Part shown: positions 1 through 10,193 of the stretch, piece after piece
Numbering within the stretch: position 1 is the stretch's first letter
Layout of the letters: each line of letters opens with the position of its first letter
Assembly (NCBI GenBank): GCA_033961575.1
Contig: CM066737.1
Span: 48,832,771 to 48,896,770 of the forward strand
Length of the DNA: 64,000 nucleotides
Direction: 5' to 3'
From: Aselliscus stoliczkanus
Taxonomy: Eukaryota > Chordata > Mammalia > Chiroptera > Hipposideridae
Translations under genes and position numbers: made by a program
The notes under the pieces: generated by a model
What the model was told of the DNA's origin: nothing
The model's input: the letters and a program-made list of their open reading frames with translations, nothing else
Database searches by the model: none

Positions 1-511
1 GAGCAAGAGGAGGTGATTTGTCCCACAGGAAACATTTGGCCATGTCTGGAGACATTTTTGATAGATCTAATTGGGAGGAAGGAGCTACTGAAACCTGGGT
101 GGAAGCCAGCTATGCTGATAAACATCCTACAATGCACAGGACATTCCTTACAACAAACAATTATCTGGGTCCAAATGTCAATAATGCCAAGGTTAAGAAA
201 CCCTGTTCTATATAAAATTATTGGGTTGTCAAAATGTCATGAAGCACTTTTGCAATGAAAAACATAAAAAAAATATGTCATGATTTTTCCAACAACCCAA
301 TAGATCCAATTTAAATAATGTCATACCTTAAGAGGTCTTTTGGTTTTTCATGCAAGCCAGATACCAACCAACCAACCAACCAACCAACCAACCAACCAAG
401 GCAATGTCTAGTTCCAAGGTGAGGACTTATAGAGATATAATGCTGTTGGCTTTGGGCTAATATATTTTGTTATATAATTTTGCTTTTTAATTTCTTCTTA
501 GGACAGAAACA
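1..511. other. No gene recognised
   Basis: AT-rich non-coding DNA apart from the CCAA repeat. Short open frames at the left edge show no domain or codon pattern. Confidence 0.6.
362..400 (+). repeat. (CCAA)n microsatellite
   Basis: About nine uninterrupted CCAA units. Confidence 0.97.
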
Positions 512-526
512 CTCAAGTAAATTCTT

Positions 527-630
527 TTTTTTTTTTTGAGGGCAGTGTCACTGGTCCTTATATGTGGGACCTGAACCGGGGCCGCTGGCTTCCCAAACCA
601 GCGCTTAACCACCGAGCCACTCAGCCAGCC
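527..630 (-). mobile_element. Short tRNA-derived SINE
   Basis: Antisense copy: T-run, then GAGGGCAGTGTCACTGG and the tRNA-like part ending CAGCCAGCC. The target duplication CTCAAGTAAATTCTT is at 512-526 and 631-645. On the minus strand there is a box A-like GTGGCTCGGTGG and a box B-like GGTTCAGGTCCC. Confidence 0.9.
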
Positions 631-645
631 CTCAAGTAAATTCTT

Positions 646-2828
646 AAAACATTGAAAGTCTGCAACACACAGAAGGCACAGTTTTGGTGAACCAAGGGGA
701 CTCTCGAAGCTCTAAGTTACAAAGTGAGGGAGTCAAACTTAGCTTGACATTTCTCTCTCTTCTGCTCTCTTTCTAAAATGGTAACAAAGGAATTTGAATA
801 CAAATTTCCTTTCAAAGATCTGCTAAACACTCCCTGGCATGACTCACATTTCACATATGACCCAAGGTCATTTTTGATACCTAACAAAAAAAGATGATTG
901 TCAGCCTACCCTGCAGCACACTGAATCCAGACTCCAGCTGCTCTCAATACTACCCCTAGTCATACTTCTTGTCATCAGCAAGCATAAGGGACACAGGCAG
1001 AAAAGCTTATTAGAGGGAAACCTCAGGTTGCCAGAATTCTTGGTGGCTGAGAGACGGGTTCTGGTTTATTTTTCTGGGTAACTAAGAAAAGGCATTGTTT
1101 CAATCTTTGTTGCTGAAAATCTGTGTGTCACTTTTTTATATTAGGAAGTAAATGAACCTGGAGGACTACGTTGAAAAAGATGTTTTTATGGCCTTAGTCA
1201 TCATTTTGCTCATCAATGACCACTATCCAGGGCTGTAGATGGTAATTGGAATATAAGAATTTCAGAAATAGTCCAGTCCCTCATTTTACAAATGAGGGAA
1301 CTATGAGTTCCAGAGAGAGAGAAGTAAACTAAGGTCACAGGGGTCACAGAGCTGGAAAGGCATAGAACCAGCTTCAATGTTAGCTTATATATTTTTTTAA
1401 TTGAGAATAAAAATACTCTTGCTGATGTTGAAGGTCTTGGCTAGTATAAATAGAAGGCATAAGTTTCCCTGTTCATCATCCACTTCGGTAATATCAGCCA
1501 GAACTCTACTGACAAAGTAAAGAGGATTGAAGCAATTTTCGGAATCATTTTGACTGAAACCCTGTTGCACAACTGTAGCCTTTAAATATACGTGATGTGG
1601 CTGTAAAGCAATGTGACCAGTTTCCACAAACCACACAAGAAAACTGGGCACACTATTATACATACACACTGCATGCTTTAGATTTTCCATGAATACAGGG
1701 GACAGGAAATCCAGAAATAATTCCCAAACTTGTTTTTAAACCAGTTTGTACCTTCACCTTCAACAAATCTTTTGCAAAAAACCACTGAAAAGTAAAATTG
1801 ACTTAACCATGTTTCTTCTTATCTTTTTTCTTGTGCATGTTTATTTTATCATCTTCTGGTGCTAATATCAAAGAAAGTGGCAAAAAGTTTCAAAAGTAAA
1901 GGGGTTTATGAGGAGTGGGCAAATGAAAAATCATCTACTTATGCAGTAAAAGACAAATGACAGAACACTGGAAGTGATCTTTACACTTCAAGATGGTTTG
2001 TTTGTTCTCCCACTAATTATGCCCAATAGTCTTGCGATTCAAGGTGTGGTTCAAGGATGAGCGGCACTGGTATCGCCTGAGAGCTAGTTACAAACGCAGA
2101 ATCTCAGTCCCCCATGCATATCTCAAGTTAAATAAGATCCCCAAGTGATTTAGTGCACATTAAGTATTCTGAGGCATTGATGTAGAGTGTGGTGAGACTA
2201 ACTCTGGATTAGGACTTGGAAAACCAGGTTTGTATTCCTGCTTCTGCCACTTACTGGTTTAATGAATTTATCCAAATCACTTCCCCTTTCTGAGCTTCTT
2301 TCATACATACAGCGAGGTAATTGGGCTAGAAGACCTCCGAGAGTCTTTATGCCCCAAATTCTAAGGTTCTGATACTGGACACCTGACCTTTGATGCTTCC
2401 TTGTAAATACCTCAACTTCCTTCAGATTAGTGAAGTTTATGATTAAAAATCCAGATGCTAAGATATTTACTTCCTTGGAAATTTCCAACTCCTCCTTTCA
2501 GTTTGCCACAACCTTACTGACCTTTACAAGGATTCTGAGACAGGATGGTCATGGTCATTACCCCTATCAGTTTTTCAGAGTGAGTCCACAAGAAGGAACT
2601 GGAAAAGGCAGCTATGCTGATGGTGGGAAACAACCATCATTTGTGGCTGTCCCCCTAGTACTGGAGCAGACAGTGGTAAATTCTCATGAAAAGGAGAGCT
2701 AGGAACAGTTTCAGAAGCTTATCCTAGTCCACCTGGCAGCTCCTTCTCACGAAATTACCTAAGAAGCACTAATTTTATCCCAAGTGTTTATTTTTCTCGT
2801 TTTCGCTCTTCCATATCTTGGACCAGGT
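646..2828. other. Non-coding DNA with MIR and MER5-like fragments
   Basis: Within it, 1262-1370 looks like a MIR core on the antisense strand (CATTTTACAAATGAGGGAAC...AGGTCACA). 2030-2170 resembles a MER5-type hAT remnant. 2195-2390 resembles MIR in sense (TTCTGCCACTTACTGG...). The rest holds nothing I can name. Confidence 0.55.
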
Positions 2829-4014
2829 TGTTGTCGGAGAGTAGGCCTTTCTCGGCGCAGAGTCCAGGTCCTTGGCAACTCTAGCAAAGAGTTGAACGAG
2901 ATACCAGAGTAAAGCAGTAAAATAATTAGTTTATTAGAAAAGACAGTACACCCAGAAGCAAAAGTAGACCTGAGTACTAGAGGATGGCCCAAGGGCCCAT
3001 TACCAAAGAGTGTGGAGGGGGCACATGCAAAGGTGAGGCTTAAAGTGAAGTAGCAGCAGCAGAAGTAGCAGTAGCAGCCATGCTTCCCTCCCAGGACTTG
3101 GGGTTTTTATCCTTTTTCTCCAGGATGGGCTGTTCTTCCTGGGCGTAGGACCACTTGATTGGCCCCTGTGATTAACAAGAGGTCCTGTGTAGGTGTGAGT
3201 GACTGGTCTGATCTAGTTGGATATTTTGCACCCATTTGCTCTTCCCGCAGGGGTAGGTAATTACAATGCAAAGGGGAGTTTTGGGTGGAGAGGGGATGTC
3301 CCCCAGGCGGTCACACTCTGTGGGACGTGCAGGAATGCAGAGACCCAATGCCTGCCTCTAACTGCCTGCCTAGTTTTTCCTTGAGAGACGTGATCCCCAT
3401 GAAATCTCTATGGGAAGCTGAGGGACAGGAGGCCTCTTCTTCTGTATCTGCTTCCTGCTGGGCAGGGGCTTGGAGCTGTCCCTGCCTATTGGGGTTCACG
3501 GAACTCTCACCCTAGCTGGTCTCAGATGAGAGGAAAGGGTCTCAAGCTCCACCTGGAAGACCGTGTTGGCTTCTTTGCTTGTTGGGGTATCCCCTGCATT
3601 CTCAAGGCTCCTGAATGAGGACAAAAATATAAATCTGTTAGTTCTTATGAAACTTGTGGCTATTCAGTCCATCACTCAGGTGGCGTCAGTTGTCTGGACA
3701 CAGAATGAGTTTGACATTTAGCTTCCTGGCCTGGGGGATATTAGGAAGTCTCAGGCTTTCAACTAATTATCTGAAGCAGGGGTAAGAGACTTATATTGTT
3801 TCAGATTCAGGAACTAATTTACAAAGCAATTAAGAAGCAAGGGGGATCTCCAGTCCAAGATTCACAAACTGGTTAGAAGATCAAAGCCCAAGAGCTAAGA
3901 AATTAAAGAACTAGGGAGGAGACTCAACATTTTTATACTTAACATTTCTATAGGAAAGAAAACTTGAAAGTTTTTCAGTGGTGGGGGTTGGTGCTGCTCA
4001 GTTGGCTGGTAACA
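2829..4014 (-). repeat. 3' LTR of the endogenous retrovirus
   Basis: About 1186 bp and nearly collinear with 8982-10189. On the minus strand it begins TGTTACC and ends CCGACAACA. A minus-strand AATAAA lies at 2930-2935, as expected near the R/U5 region. Compared with the other LTR it lacks about 20 bases in an A/G-rich patch near 3030-3080 and has scattered substitutions. Confidence 0.93.
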
Positions 4015-4030
4015 TTCCCCTCTGACAGTA
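4015..4030 (-). other. Polypurine tract of the endogenous retrovirus
   Basis: Directly next to the 3' LTR, the minus strand reads AGAGGGGAA before TGTTACC. This is the position and composition of the primer for plus-strand synthesis. Only about 100 bases separate it from the integrase stop, so no env remains. Confidence 0.7.
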
Positions 4031-4112
4031 GTAGGGTCTCATATCTATGAGACGGTTAGGGAATTGTCCATTTAGTAGAGCTGGAGCTCTGAATTGATAA
4101 AAAAAAAACACC

Positions 4113-5210
4113 TCATCTGTCATTAGATGGAGGCTGTTTTTTGAATAGTAGCTTAAGGTCTTCTAATGGCTCACAGGAGTAGTCAAATGACTTCGTTGGG
4201 GGACTCACAGAATCTGAATCCATGGGTGGCGCCGGCTTTAAACTGGAGAGGTGAATCCATCTGTCTATGTCCATTACTTTGATTGCTGAAGGGGTTGTTA
4301 GGATTACAGAGAATGGGCCTTTCCACTTGTGTTGTAATTGATCTGCGGGAGATCCTTCCTTCCAGGTCTTGATAAGGACCTGGTCACCTGGCTGAATTTT
4401 TGATAGATGTGCATTTGAACCAGGCATAGGAAGTATATTATTTCCATATTCCCGTAAAGCTATTTGGAACTGGCCTAGATTAGAAAAATAGTTTATAAGG
4501 TTGGCTGTCTCAGGGTCACTGAGCATATCTCCAGAAAGAAATGGCCTGCCATACAGCATCTCAAATGGGCTTAAGTTAATTTTTGTTTTGGGGGTGTTTC
4601 TTATTCCCATGAGGGCAATGGGTAACATAGAAATCCAGGTCCCAGAAGTTTCCTGGCATAGTTTTCCCAAAGTACGTTTTAAGGCTTGATTAGTTCTCTC
4701 TACTTTACCTGATGATTGGGGTCTCCATGCAGAGTGTAAATAATACCTTATCCCCAAGGACTTGGATACTCCTTGTGTTATGTGAGAAGTAAAAGAAGGT
4801 CCGTTGTCACTCTGGAGGCTGCGGGGCAGTCCAAACCTGGGGATAATCTCATTAAGGAGGAATTTTATTACTTCTGTAGCTTTTTCAGTCCTGGTTGGAC
4901 ATGCCTCTGTCCATCCCGTGAAAGTGTCTATTAGCACTATTAAATACTTAAATCCTTTACATGTGGGCATATGGGTAAAATCTATTTGCCAGTCCTCTCC
5001 TGGATATGAGCCTCTCCATTGGACTGACTCTAATAAAGATGGCATTTTAGGTCCTGGATTATTGTAGGCACAAAGAGGGCAGGCCCTACAGACTAGCCTG
5101 ACTGTCTGGGCTATCCCCTGTCCTGTAAACATCCAGCTGACTAGGGCTAGGGTGGCATCTCTCCCTACATGGAAGGCATCGTGTAGAGCTTTAATGGCCT
5201 TTCACTGTAC
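4113..5210 (-). pseudogene. Retroviral pol, integrase region (339-codon open frame 4113-5132)
   Basis: Integrase inserts viral DNA into the host chromosome. Minus-strand translation shows the zinc-binding part (HDAFH just above the frame's first Met, then CRACPLC) and the catalytic core with Asp in DWQIDFTH, Asp in QSDNGPSF and Glu in GKVERTNQ, so the D,D,E triad is kept. The C-terminal DNA-binding part follows (DQVLIKTWK and KWKGPFSVIL) and the frame ends at a stop at 4113. The Met at 5132 is not a true start, since in the virus this domain is cut from a longer polyprotein. Upstream the frame soon meets a stop near 5205. It is the best preserved part of the element. There is no sign of a separate cellular role. 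Confidence 0.93.
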
Positions 5211-5646
5211 AGACTGTGGAAGTAAGAACTTATTTTCCATGAGCCACCAAGATCCCTGTTTTTGTCCTCCATTATTTTTAGCTTTTAATTCTTCTTCTGG
5301 GGAATACTTAGGATCTATTGATTCCCCTTGAAATGGGAACAAAGCAAGGGATGTGGAGGAGAGAGTTTTCAAGGCTGCTGACTTTTCTTCTTTATCAGCC
5401 TTTTTATTTCCCTCTACAACAGGAGAGTTTTCTTTCTGGTGTCCCTTGCAATGTATAAGCTACTTCCTTAGGTAGGTTAACTGCTTCCAAAAGCTGAAGG
5501 ATCTCTGGTCCATGTATTACTGGTGAACATTTTACTGTCAATAGCCCTCTTTCCTTCCGAATAGCTGCATGTGCATGTAGTACAAGGAAAGCATGTTTGG
5601 AATCAGTATATATATTTAGCCTTTTATCTTTTCAGAGGCTTAATGC
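5211..5646 (-). pseudogene. Retroviral pol, broken stretch between RNase H and integrase
   Basis: Minus-strand frames keep fragments in the order expected for the RNase H end and the start of integrase, but stops and frameshifts interrupt them (for example just after the KAEIIALT motif at about 5645). No intact frame over 100 codons. Assigned by position between the two recognisable domains. Confidence 0.6.
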
Positions 5647-6180
5647 TCAGGTAAGGGCTATAATCTCTGCCTTTTGAGCAGAGGTGTCCGGAGGCAAAGG
5701 CTGAGCCTCAATTATTTGGCTTTTACTGACTACTGCATACCCAGCTTTTCTTTCTCCATTTAGCATATAACTGCTCCCATCAGTGTACCATTCCTCTTCA
5801 GGGTTAGGAAGTGGTTGGTCTCTTAAGTCAGCTCTGCTGGCATAAGTCTGGGAAATGATTTGTTCACATGAATGTTCAACCTCTGTCTTGGTTGGCATTA
5901 AGGAGGCTGGATTTAAGGTATTGTATATTTTTAAAATAATCTCAGGATTGTCTATGAGGATAGCCTGGTACCTTGTCAGGCGTTCACCTGTCATCCATAG
6001 ATGTCCCTTGATCTCTAGGATGGACCTGACCTGATGGGGGGTTAGTACTTCGAGTCACTGTCCTAGAGTAATTTTGGTGGCCTCTTTCACTAATAGGGCT
6101 GTTGCAGCTACAGCTCGTAAACAGCTTGGCCAGCCTAAAGTTGTTCAAATTGGCAGGTTAGTGGTGGGGTGAAGTTTCTA
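5647..6180 (-). pseudogene. Retroviral pol, RT connection and RNase H domains
   Basis: The frame at 5647-5994 shows RNase H features: YTDGSS with its catalytic Asp, RKAGYAVV, and QKAEIIALT with the catalytic Glu. Upstream (6000-6180, minus strand) the end of the RT connection domain can be read around CLRAVAATALLV and VLTPHQVRSILEIKG, with an in-frame stop. The fingers, palm and thumb of reverse transcriptase, including the catalytic Asp pair, are absent: the connection domain follows the protease start almost directly near 6180-6190. A deletion of most of RT is inferred. Confidence 0.85.
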
Positions 6181-6184
6181 AGCT

Positions 6185-6345
6185 TTTATTGTCCCTCCAC
6201 CCCATCACAATCGTAGTTCTCATGGAGGGTTTTCCTGCAAACGCAGGGAGAACAGAGTAAGTAGCCCCTGTATCTAAAAGAAACTGAATTTGCTTACCCA
6301 TGACGTCCAGAGTTACCCGGGGTTCCTCGTTCATGATGATGACAT
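6185..6345 (-). pseudogene. Retroviral protease, N-terminal half
   Basis: Minus-strand translation from about 6334 shows VTLDVMGKQIQFLLDTGATYS, containing the aspartic protease active-site triplet DTG. The frame fades after about 50 residues, where the sequence jumps into the RT connection region, so the flap and C-terminal part are missing. It lies just downstream of the gag nucleocapsid, as in gammaretroviruses. Confidence 0.82.
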
Positions 6346-6382
6346 TTCTAGACAGGGGCGGTGCAGGTAGCCCCAGGCCTCT

Positions 6383-7414
6383 TCAGTCACTCAGTTCCCC
6401 TTGATGTGTTACCAGAGTGTTGGCTAACCGCCTTCCTCTCTGAGAATGCGGGCAGTCTACTCTCCAGTGCCAGGGGTCTGCATCTGTGCCTTGGCATAGT
6501 TGACAGGGGCCCGGGGGGCAGGGTTTGGTACACTCCTTTGCCCAATGTCCAGTCTTCTTACATTTAAAGCAGGAACCGTTTTCCTTAGACCCTCGAGTTG
6601 GGCCTCTAGACATTTCTTGGGTAACAAGGGCTTTGCCAATCATTACTGCCGTAATTTTGGCTTGTCGTTTTTCCCTATTCTGTTCTCTTTTACTCTCCTC
6701 GAGATCCCGATTGTTGTAGACCATGAAGGCCGTGTCTAATAGCTGACTTCGATTAGCCTGTGGCCCCATCTGTAGCTTCTGAAGCTTATGCCTAATGTCA
6801 GGGGCTGATTGGCTAATGAAATATTGTCCTAAAAGGACTTGTCCCTCTTTGGAAACGGGGTCTAGGTTGGTATATTTTCTCAGAGTCTCTTCTAGTCGGC
6901 TATAAATGTTAGCTGGGTTCTCATCCTTTCCTTGGGTTATTTCTCTAAGCTTATCATAATTTACAGGCTTTTGGATTCCTTTTTTTCATGCCCCCAATGA
7001 GGGCTTCTAGGAACCTGGCACATCTGGTCATCCCTTCTGCAGTATTATAGTTCCAGTTAGGATCAGCAAAAGGTACTGTGTCAGACCCCGGGCATTGCCT
7101 TGTGGGTTTCTGGCAGATGCCTCATCTGCCTCTCTGTGGGCTGCTTCTAAGATACGATCTCTTTCAATAGCAGTACAGCAAGTGGCTAAGATAAACTGAA
7201 CGTCCCTCCATGAGAGATCATAAGCCAAAGTTAAAGTTTGAAACCCATCTGCAAAGTTATCAGGGTTTTCAGAATATTTCCCTAGTTTTTCCTTACATTG
7301 TTGAATGTCTATTATTGAGAAGAGGACTTGAACCCTTACTGTACCCTTTGCTCCAGCCACTTCCCTGAGGGGAAAGAGAGCAGAAGTAGATGGTGGAATT
7401 GTAAAGTGTCCCAC
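6383..7414 (-). pseudogene. Retroviral gag, capsid and nucleocapsid
   Basis: Capsid: 7028-7414, with FPLREV near its start and a gammaretrovirus-like order (NFADGFQTLTLAYDLSWRDV). Nucleocapsid: 6383-6769, with a CCHC zinc knuckle CFKCKKTGHWAKEC and a second, irregular cluster CQLCQGTD...WHWRVDC. The two frames are separated by a frameshifted stretch at 6770-7027 (poly-T/A run at about 6982-6987). Gag forms the inner virion shell and packages the RNA. Broken here. Confidence 0.9.
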
Positions 7415-7990
7415 TCCTGGTGTGAGGAGGGCTTAGAATAGCCTTAGGAGCTTCAGGGGGAGCACTAGAAGATGAAGAATATGCTGGAGGATATAATTCC
7501 TCCTGAGGGATTAAAGGAGCCTGTGGTCCTTGAGGGATAGGGGGAGACATGAGTAGAGACATTAGTTTCTGATTTCAATAGAGGGCGAAAAAGGCCTGAA
7601 CATATGGAACTTCTGACCATTTCCCTTTCCCTTTGCATAATAGATCTAACTGTAAAATAGTATCATAGTTAGAGCTTCCATTAATTGGCCAACCTTTTTG
7701 GTCCCCTAGTTTGTATTGGGGCCAAGCCTCATTACAAAAAAAAGATGAGGCATTCCTTCTTTAGATTATCGGGATCAAATTTGTCCCAGTGGTTAAGGAT
7801 GTAACCGAGTGGCGAGTCTGACAGGATTGAATCTGATGGCTCCTAGAGCTTGAGAGAGTAAAGAGAGTCCGCAGTGCTAAGGACAAAACTCCCCTGGGAG
7901 GCGTCCCTCCATGAGAAGTAGTTAGTCCTCGGGATCCTCCAGAGCGTCCTCCTGAGAGAGATCCTGACTCAGATGCCAGACGTCTCTGGC
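7415..7990 (-). pseudogene. Retroviral gag, matrix and proline-rich spacer
   Basis: The minus strand at 7293-7562 reads a proline-rich segment with PPAY, the late-domain type of motif used to recruit budding machinery. Further upstream (7560-7800) a matrix-like stretch is visible ([12 protein letters not shown], with [16 protein letters not shown] before it) with a frameshift at a run of eight A bases near 7737-7744. The gag start codon could not be fixed with confidence. Confidence 0.75.
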
Positions 7991-8981
7991 CCTTAGGTGG
8001 GTACCGGTACCACTTTTGACTTAGACACAGGACTCTTCCTTAGACTATGTATCCCTGGGTGGACTGTTTGGCTCTTTGTGTCCTGCCAGTTAAGGCTTAA
8101 CTATGAGTGGCCGAAAGAGGGAGGCTTGAAACAAAGGGAATGGGGAAGGCCCAAAAATTTTCAGGTCCCGCTCCAAAATTTGTATTTGAGCAGAGAAAAC
8201 CTGTAATGACCCTAAATAGGAAGAGGTTTGTGGAGATCCTCTGAGTTGAGGAGACTATGGTATTAGGAAAAAGGGAAAATGCATGGGCACTGCTCACAGA
8301 GGTTTGGCCGAAAAGGGGATGTAGCAGCCCAGCGCTCTGGAGCCACATTTTTATGGCCCCGCATCTCCTCTGCTGTTGCAGTGCCGAGCTGGGTGGGGGG
8401 AAGAGTGCGCCCATGGTTTATTGTCTTGGTCCCTGAATTCAGGGAGTACTGTCGTTGAGGGGATGGTCTCGTCCCCTGCTCCCTCCCCCAGGGGAAGCAG
8501 GGAGCGGCTGGACCCCACCGTGAGCCACCCTCCCCACCGGCCTTTCCAGCCTTCCAGGAGCCCGCGGCAGCCTGTAGAAATGCACCCCGTGGTTTCACCC
8601 CGCCCCCATCCCTGGAGAGGAGGCAGGCGAGGTACCTGGACAGAGGAGGGAGGCCAGCTAGGGTGCCCAGAGAAATACAGTGAGGTGATGAGAAAAGAAA
8701 GAAACAGAAATGTAAAATCAAGTCTCCAGCGAGACATTATGCCGGACAAACACAGACCTGACTGGTGCTTGGATTTGTCTTGCGCCCAGCAAGTCCTAAA
8801 TGACTCATTCCAAGACCCGGTTATCCTACCACGGGAGTCTTCAAGTGGCAAACACCCTAGCAGCCAACTAACTGTCCGACCCGTGCCCTCAAAGGACTGC
8901 AAACGAAAGAGGTCACAGGAGAAGGAGCAAGAGGTTTTGGGGTCCCCTATTGTGCTTACCGCCTGGCTGGCTTGCCAAATA
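7991..8981 (-). other. Leader of the endogenous retrovirus
   Basis: A G+C-rich kilobase between the 5' LTR and gag. It should hold the primer-binding site next to 8981 and packaging signals. The first bases after the LTR on the minus strand are TATTTGGCAAGCCAGCCAGG, and I could not assign a tRNA from memory. Long open frames on both strands (8351-8902 minus and 8376-9041 plus) overlap each other and look like by-products of the base composition. Confidence 0.7.
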
Positions 8982-10189
8982 TGTTGTCGGAGAGTGGGCC
9001 TTTCTCGGCGCAGAGTCCAGGTCCTTGGCAGCTCGAGCTAAGAGTTGAACGAGATACCAGAGTAAAGCAGTAAAATAATTAGTTTATTAGAAAAGATAGT
9101 ACATTTAGAAGTAAAAGTAGACCTGAGTACTAGAGGATGGCTCAAGGGCCCATTACTAAAGAGTGTGGAGCAGCCACATGCAAAAGGGAGGCTCAAAGGA
9201 AAGAAGTGGTAAAAAGGAGCAGGGAAGAAGCAGCAGCAGAAGCAGCCCGGGCTTCCCTCCCAGGACCTGGGGTTTTTATCCTTTTTCTCCAGGATGGGCT
9301 GTTCTTCCTGGGCGTAGGACCACTTGATTGGCCCCTGTGATTAACAAGAGGTCCTGTGTAGGTGTGAGTGACTGGTCTGATCTAGTTGGATATTTTGCAC
9401 CCATTTGCTCTTCCCGCAGGGGTAGGTAATTACAATGCAAAGGGGAGTTTTGGGTGGAGAGGGGATGTCCCCCAGGCGGTCACACTCTGTGGGATGTGCA
9501 GGAATGCAGAGACCCAATGCCTGCCTCTAACTGCCTGCCTAGTTTTTCCTTGAGAGACGTGATCCCCATAAAATCTCTATGGGAAGCTGAGGGACAGGAG
9601 GCCTCTTCTTCTGTATCTGCTTCCTGCTGGGCAGGGACGTAGAGCTGTCCCTACCTATTGGGGGTTCAGGGAACTTGCACCCTAGCTGGTCTCAGATGAG
9701 AGGACAGGGGTCTCAAGCTCCACGTGGAAGACTGTGTTGGCTTCTTTGCTTGTTGGGGTATCCCCTGCATTCTCAAGGCTCCTGAATGAGGACAAAAATA
9801 TAAATCTGTTAGTTCTGAAGAAACTTGTGGCTATTCAGTCCATCACTCAGGTGGCGTCAGTTGTCTGGACACAGAATGGGTTTGACATTTAGCTTCCTGG
9901 CCTGGGGGATATTAGGAAGTCTCAGGCTTTCAACTAGTTATCTGAAGCAGGGGTAAGAGACTTATATTGTTTCAGATTCAGGAACTAATTTACAAAGCAA
10001 TTAAGAAGCAAGGGGGATCTTCAGTCCAAGATTCACAAACTGGTTAGAAGAGCAATCAAAGCCCAAGAGCTAAGAAATTAAAGAACTAGGGAGGAGACTC
10101 AACATTTTTATACTTAACATTTCTATAGGAAAGAAAACTTGAAAGTTTTTCAGTGGTGGGGGTTGGTGCTGCTCAGTTGGCCGGTAACA
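8982..10189 (-). repeat. 5' LTR of the endogenous retrovirus
   Basis: About 1208 bp, matching 2829-4014 over its length with the same terminal TG...CA. A minus-strand AATAAA lies at 9083-9088. It would hold the proviral promoter in its right-hand (U3) part. The A/G-rich patch at 9180-9250 is longer than in the partner LTR. Confidence 0.93.
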
Positions 10190-10193
10190 AGGT

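Larger units (their letters stand above)
2829..10189 (-). mobile_element. Class I (gammaretrovirus-like) endogenous retrovirus, internally deleted
   Basis: A 7.36 kb provirus on the minus strand: 5' LTR at 8982-10189, leader, gag, start of protease, RT connection/RNase H, integrase, polypurine tract, 3' LTR at 2829-4014. Both outer edges carry the same four bases AGGT (2825-2828 and 10190-10193), the target duplication length typical of gammaretroviruses. LTR ends are TGTTACC...CAACA on the minus strand. The polymerase core of RT and the whole env region are absent, gag and pol carry stops and frameshifts, and only integrase keeps a long frame. The near-identity of the LTRs suggests a fairly recent insertion. 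It cannot be complete or autonomous as it stands. Confidence 0.95.

Noticed and set aside
362..400. CCAA array as a possible CRISPR-like or regulatory array
   Set aside because: Plain tetranucleotide repeat without spacers, in mammalian DNA.
8351..9041. Long overlapping open frames on both strands in the retroviral leader (183 and 221 codons)
   Set aside because: They overlap each other in a G+C-rich leader, show no domain, and the + strand one runs into the LTR. Composition explains them.
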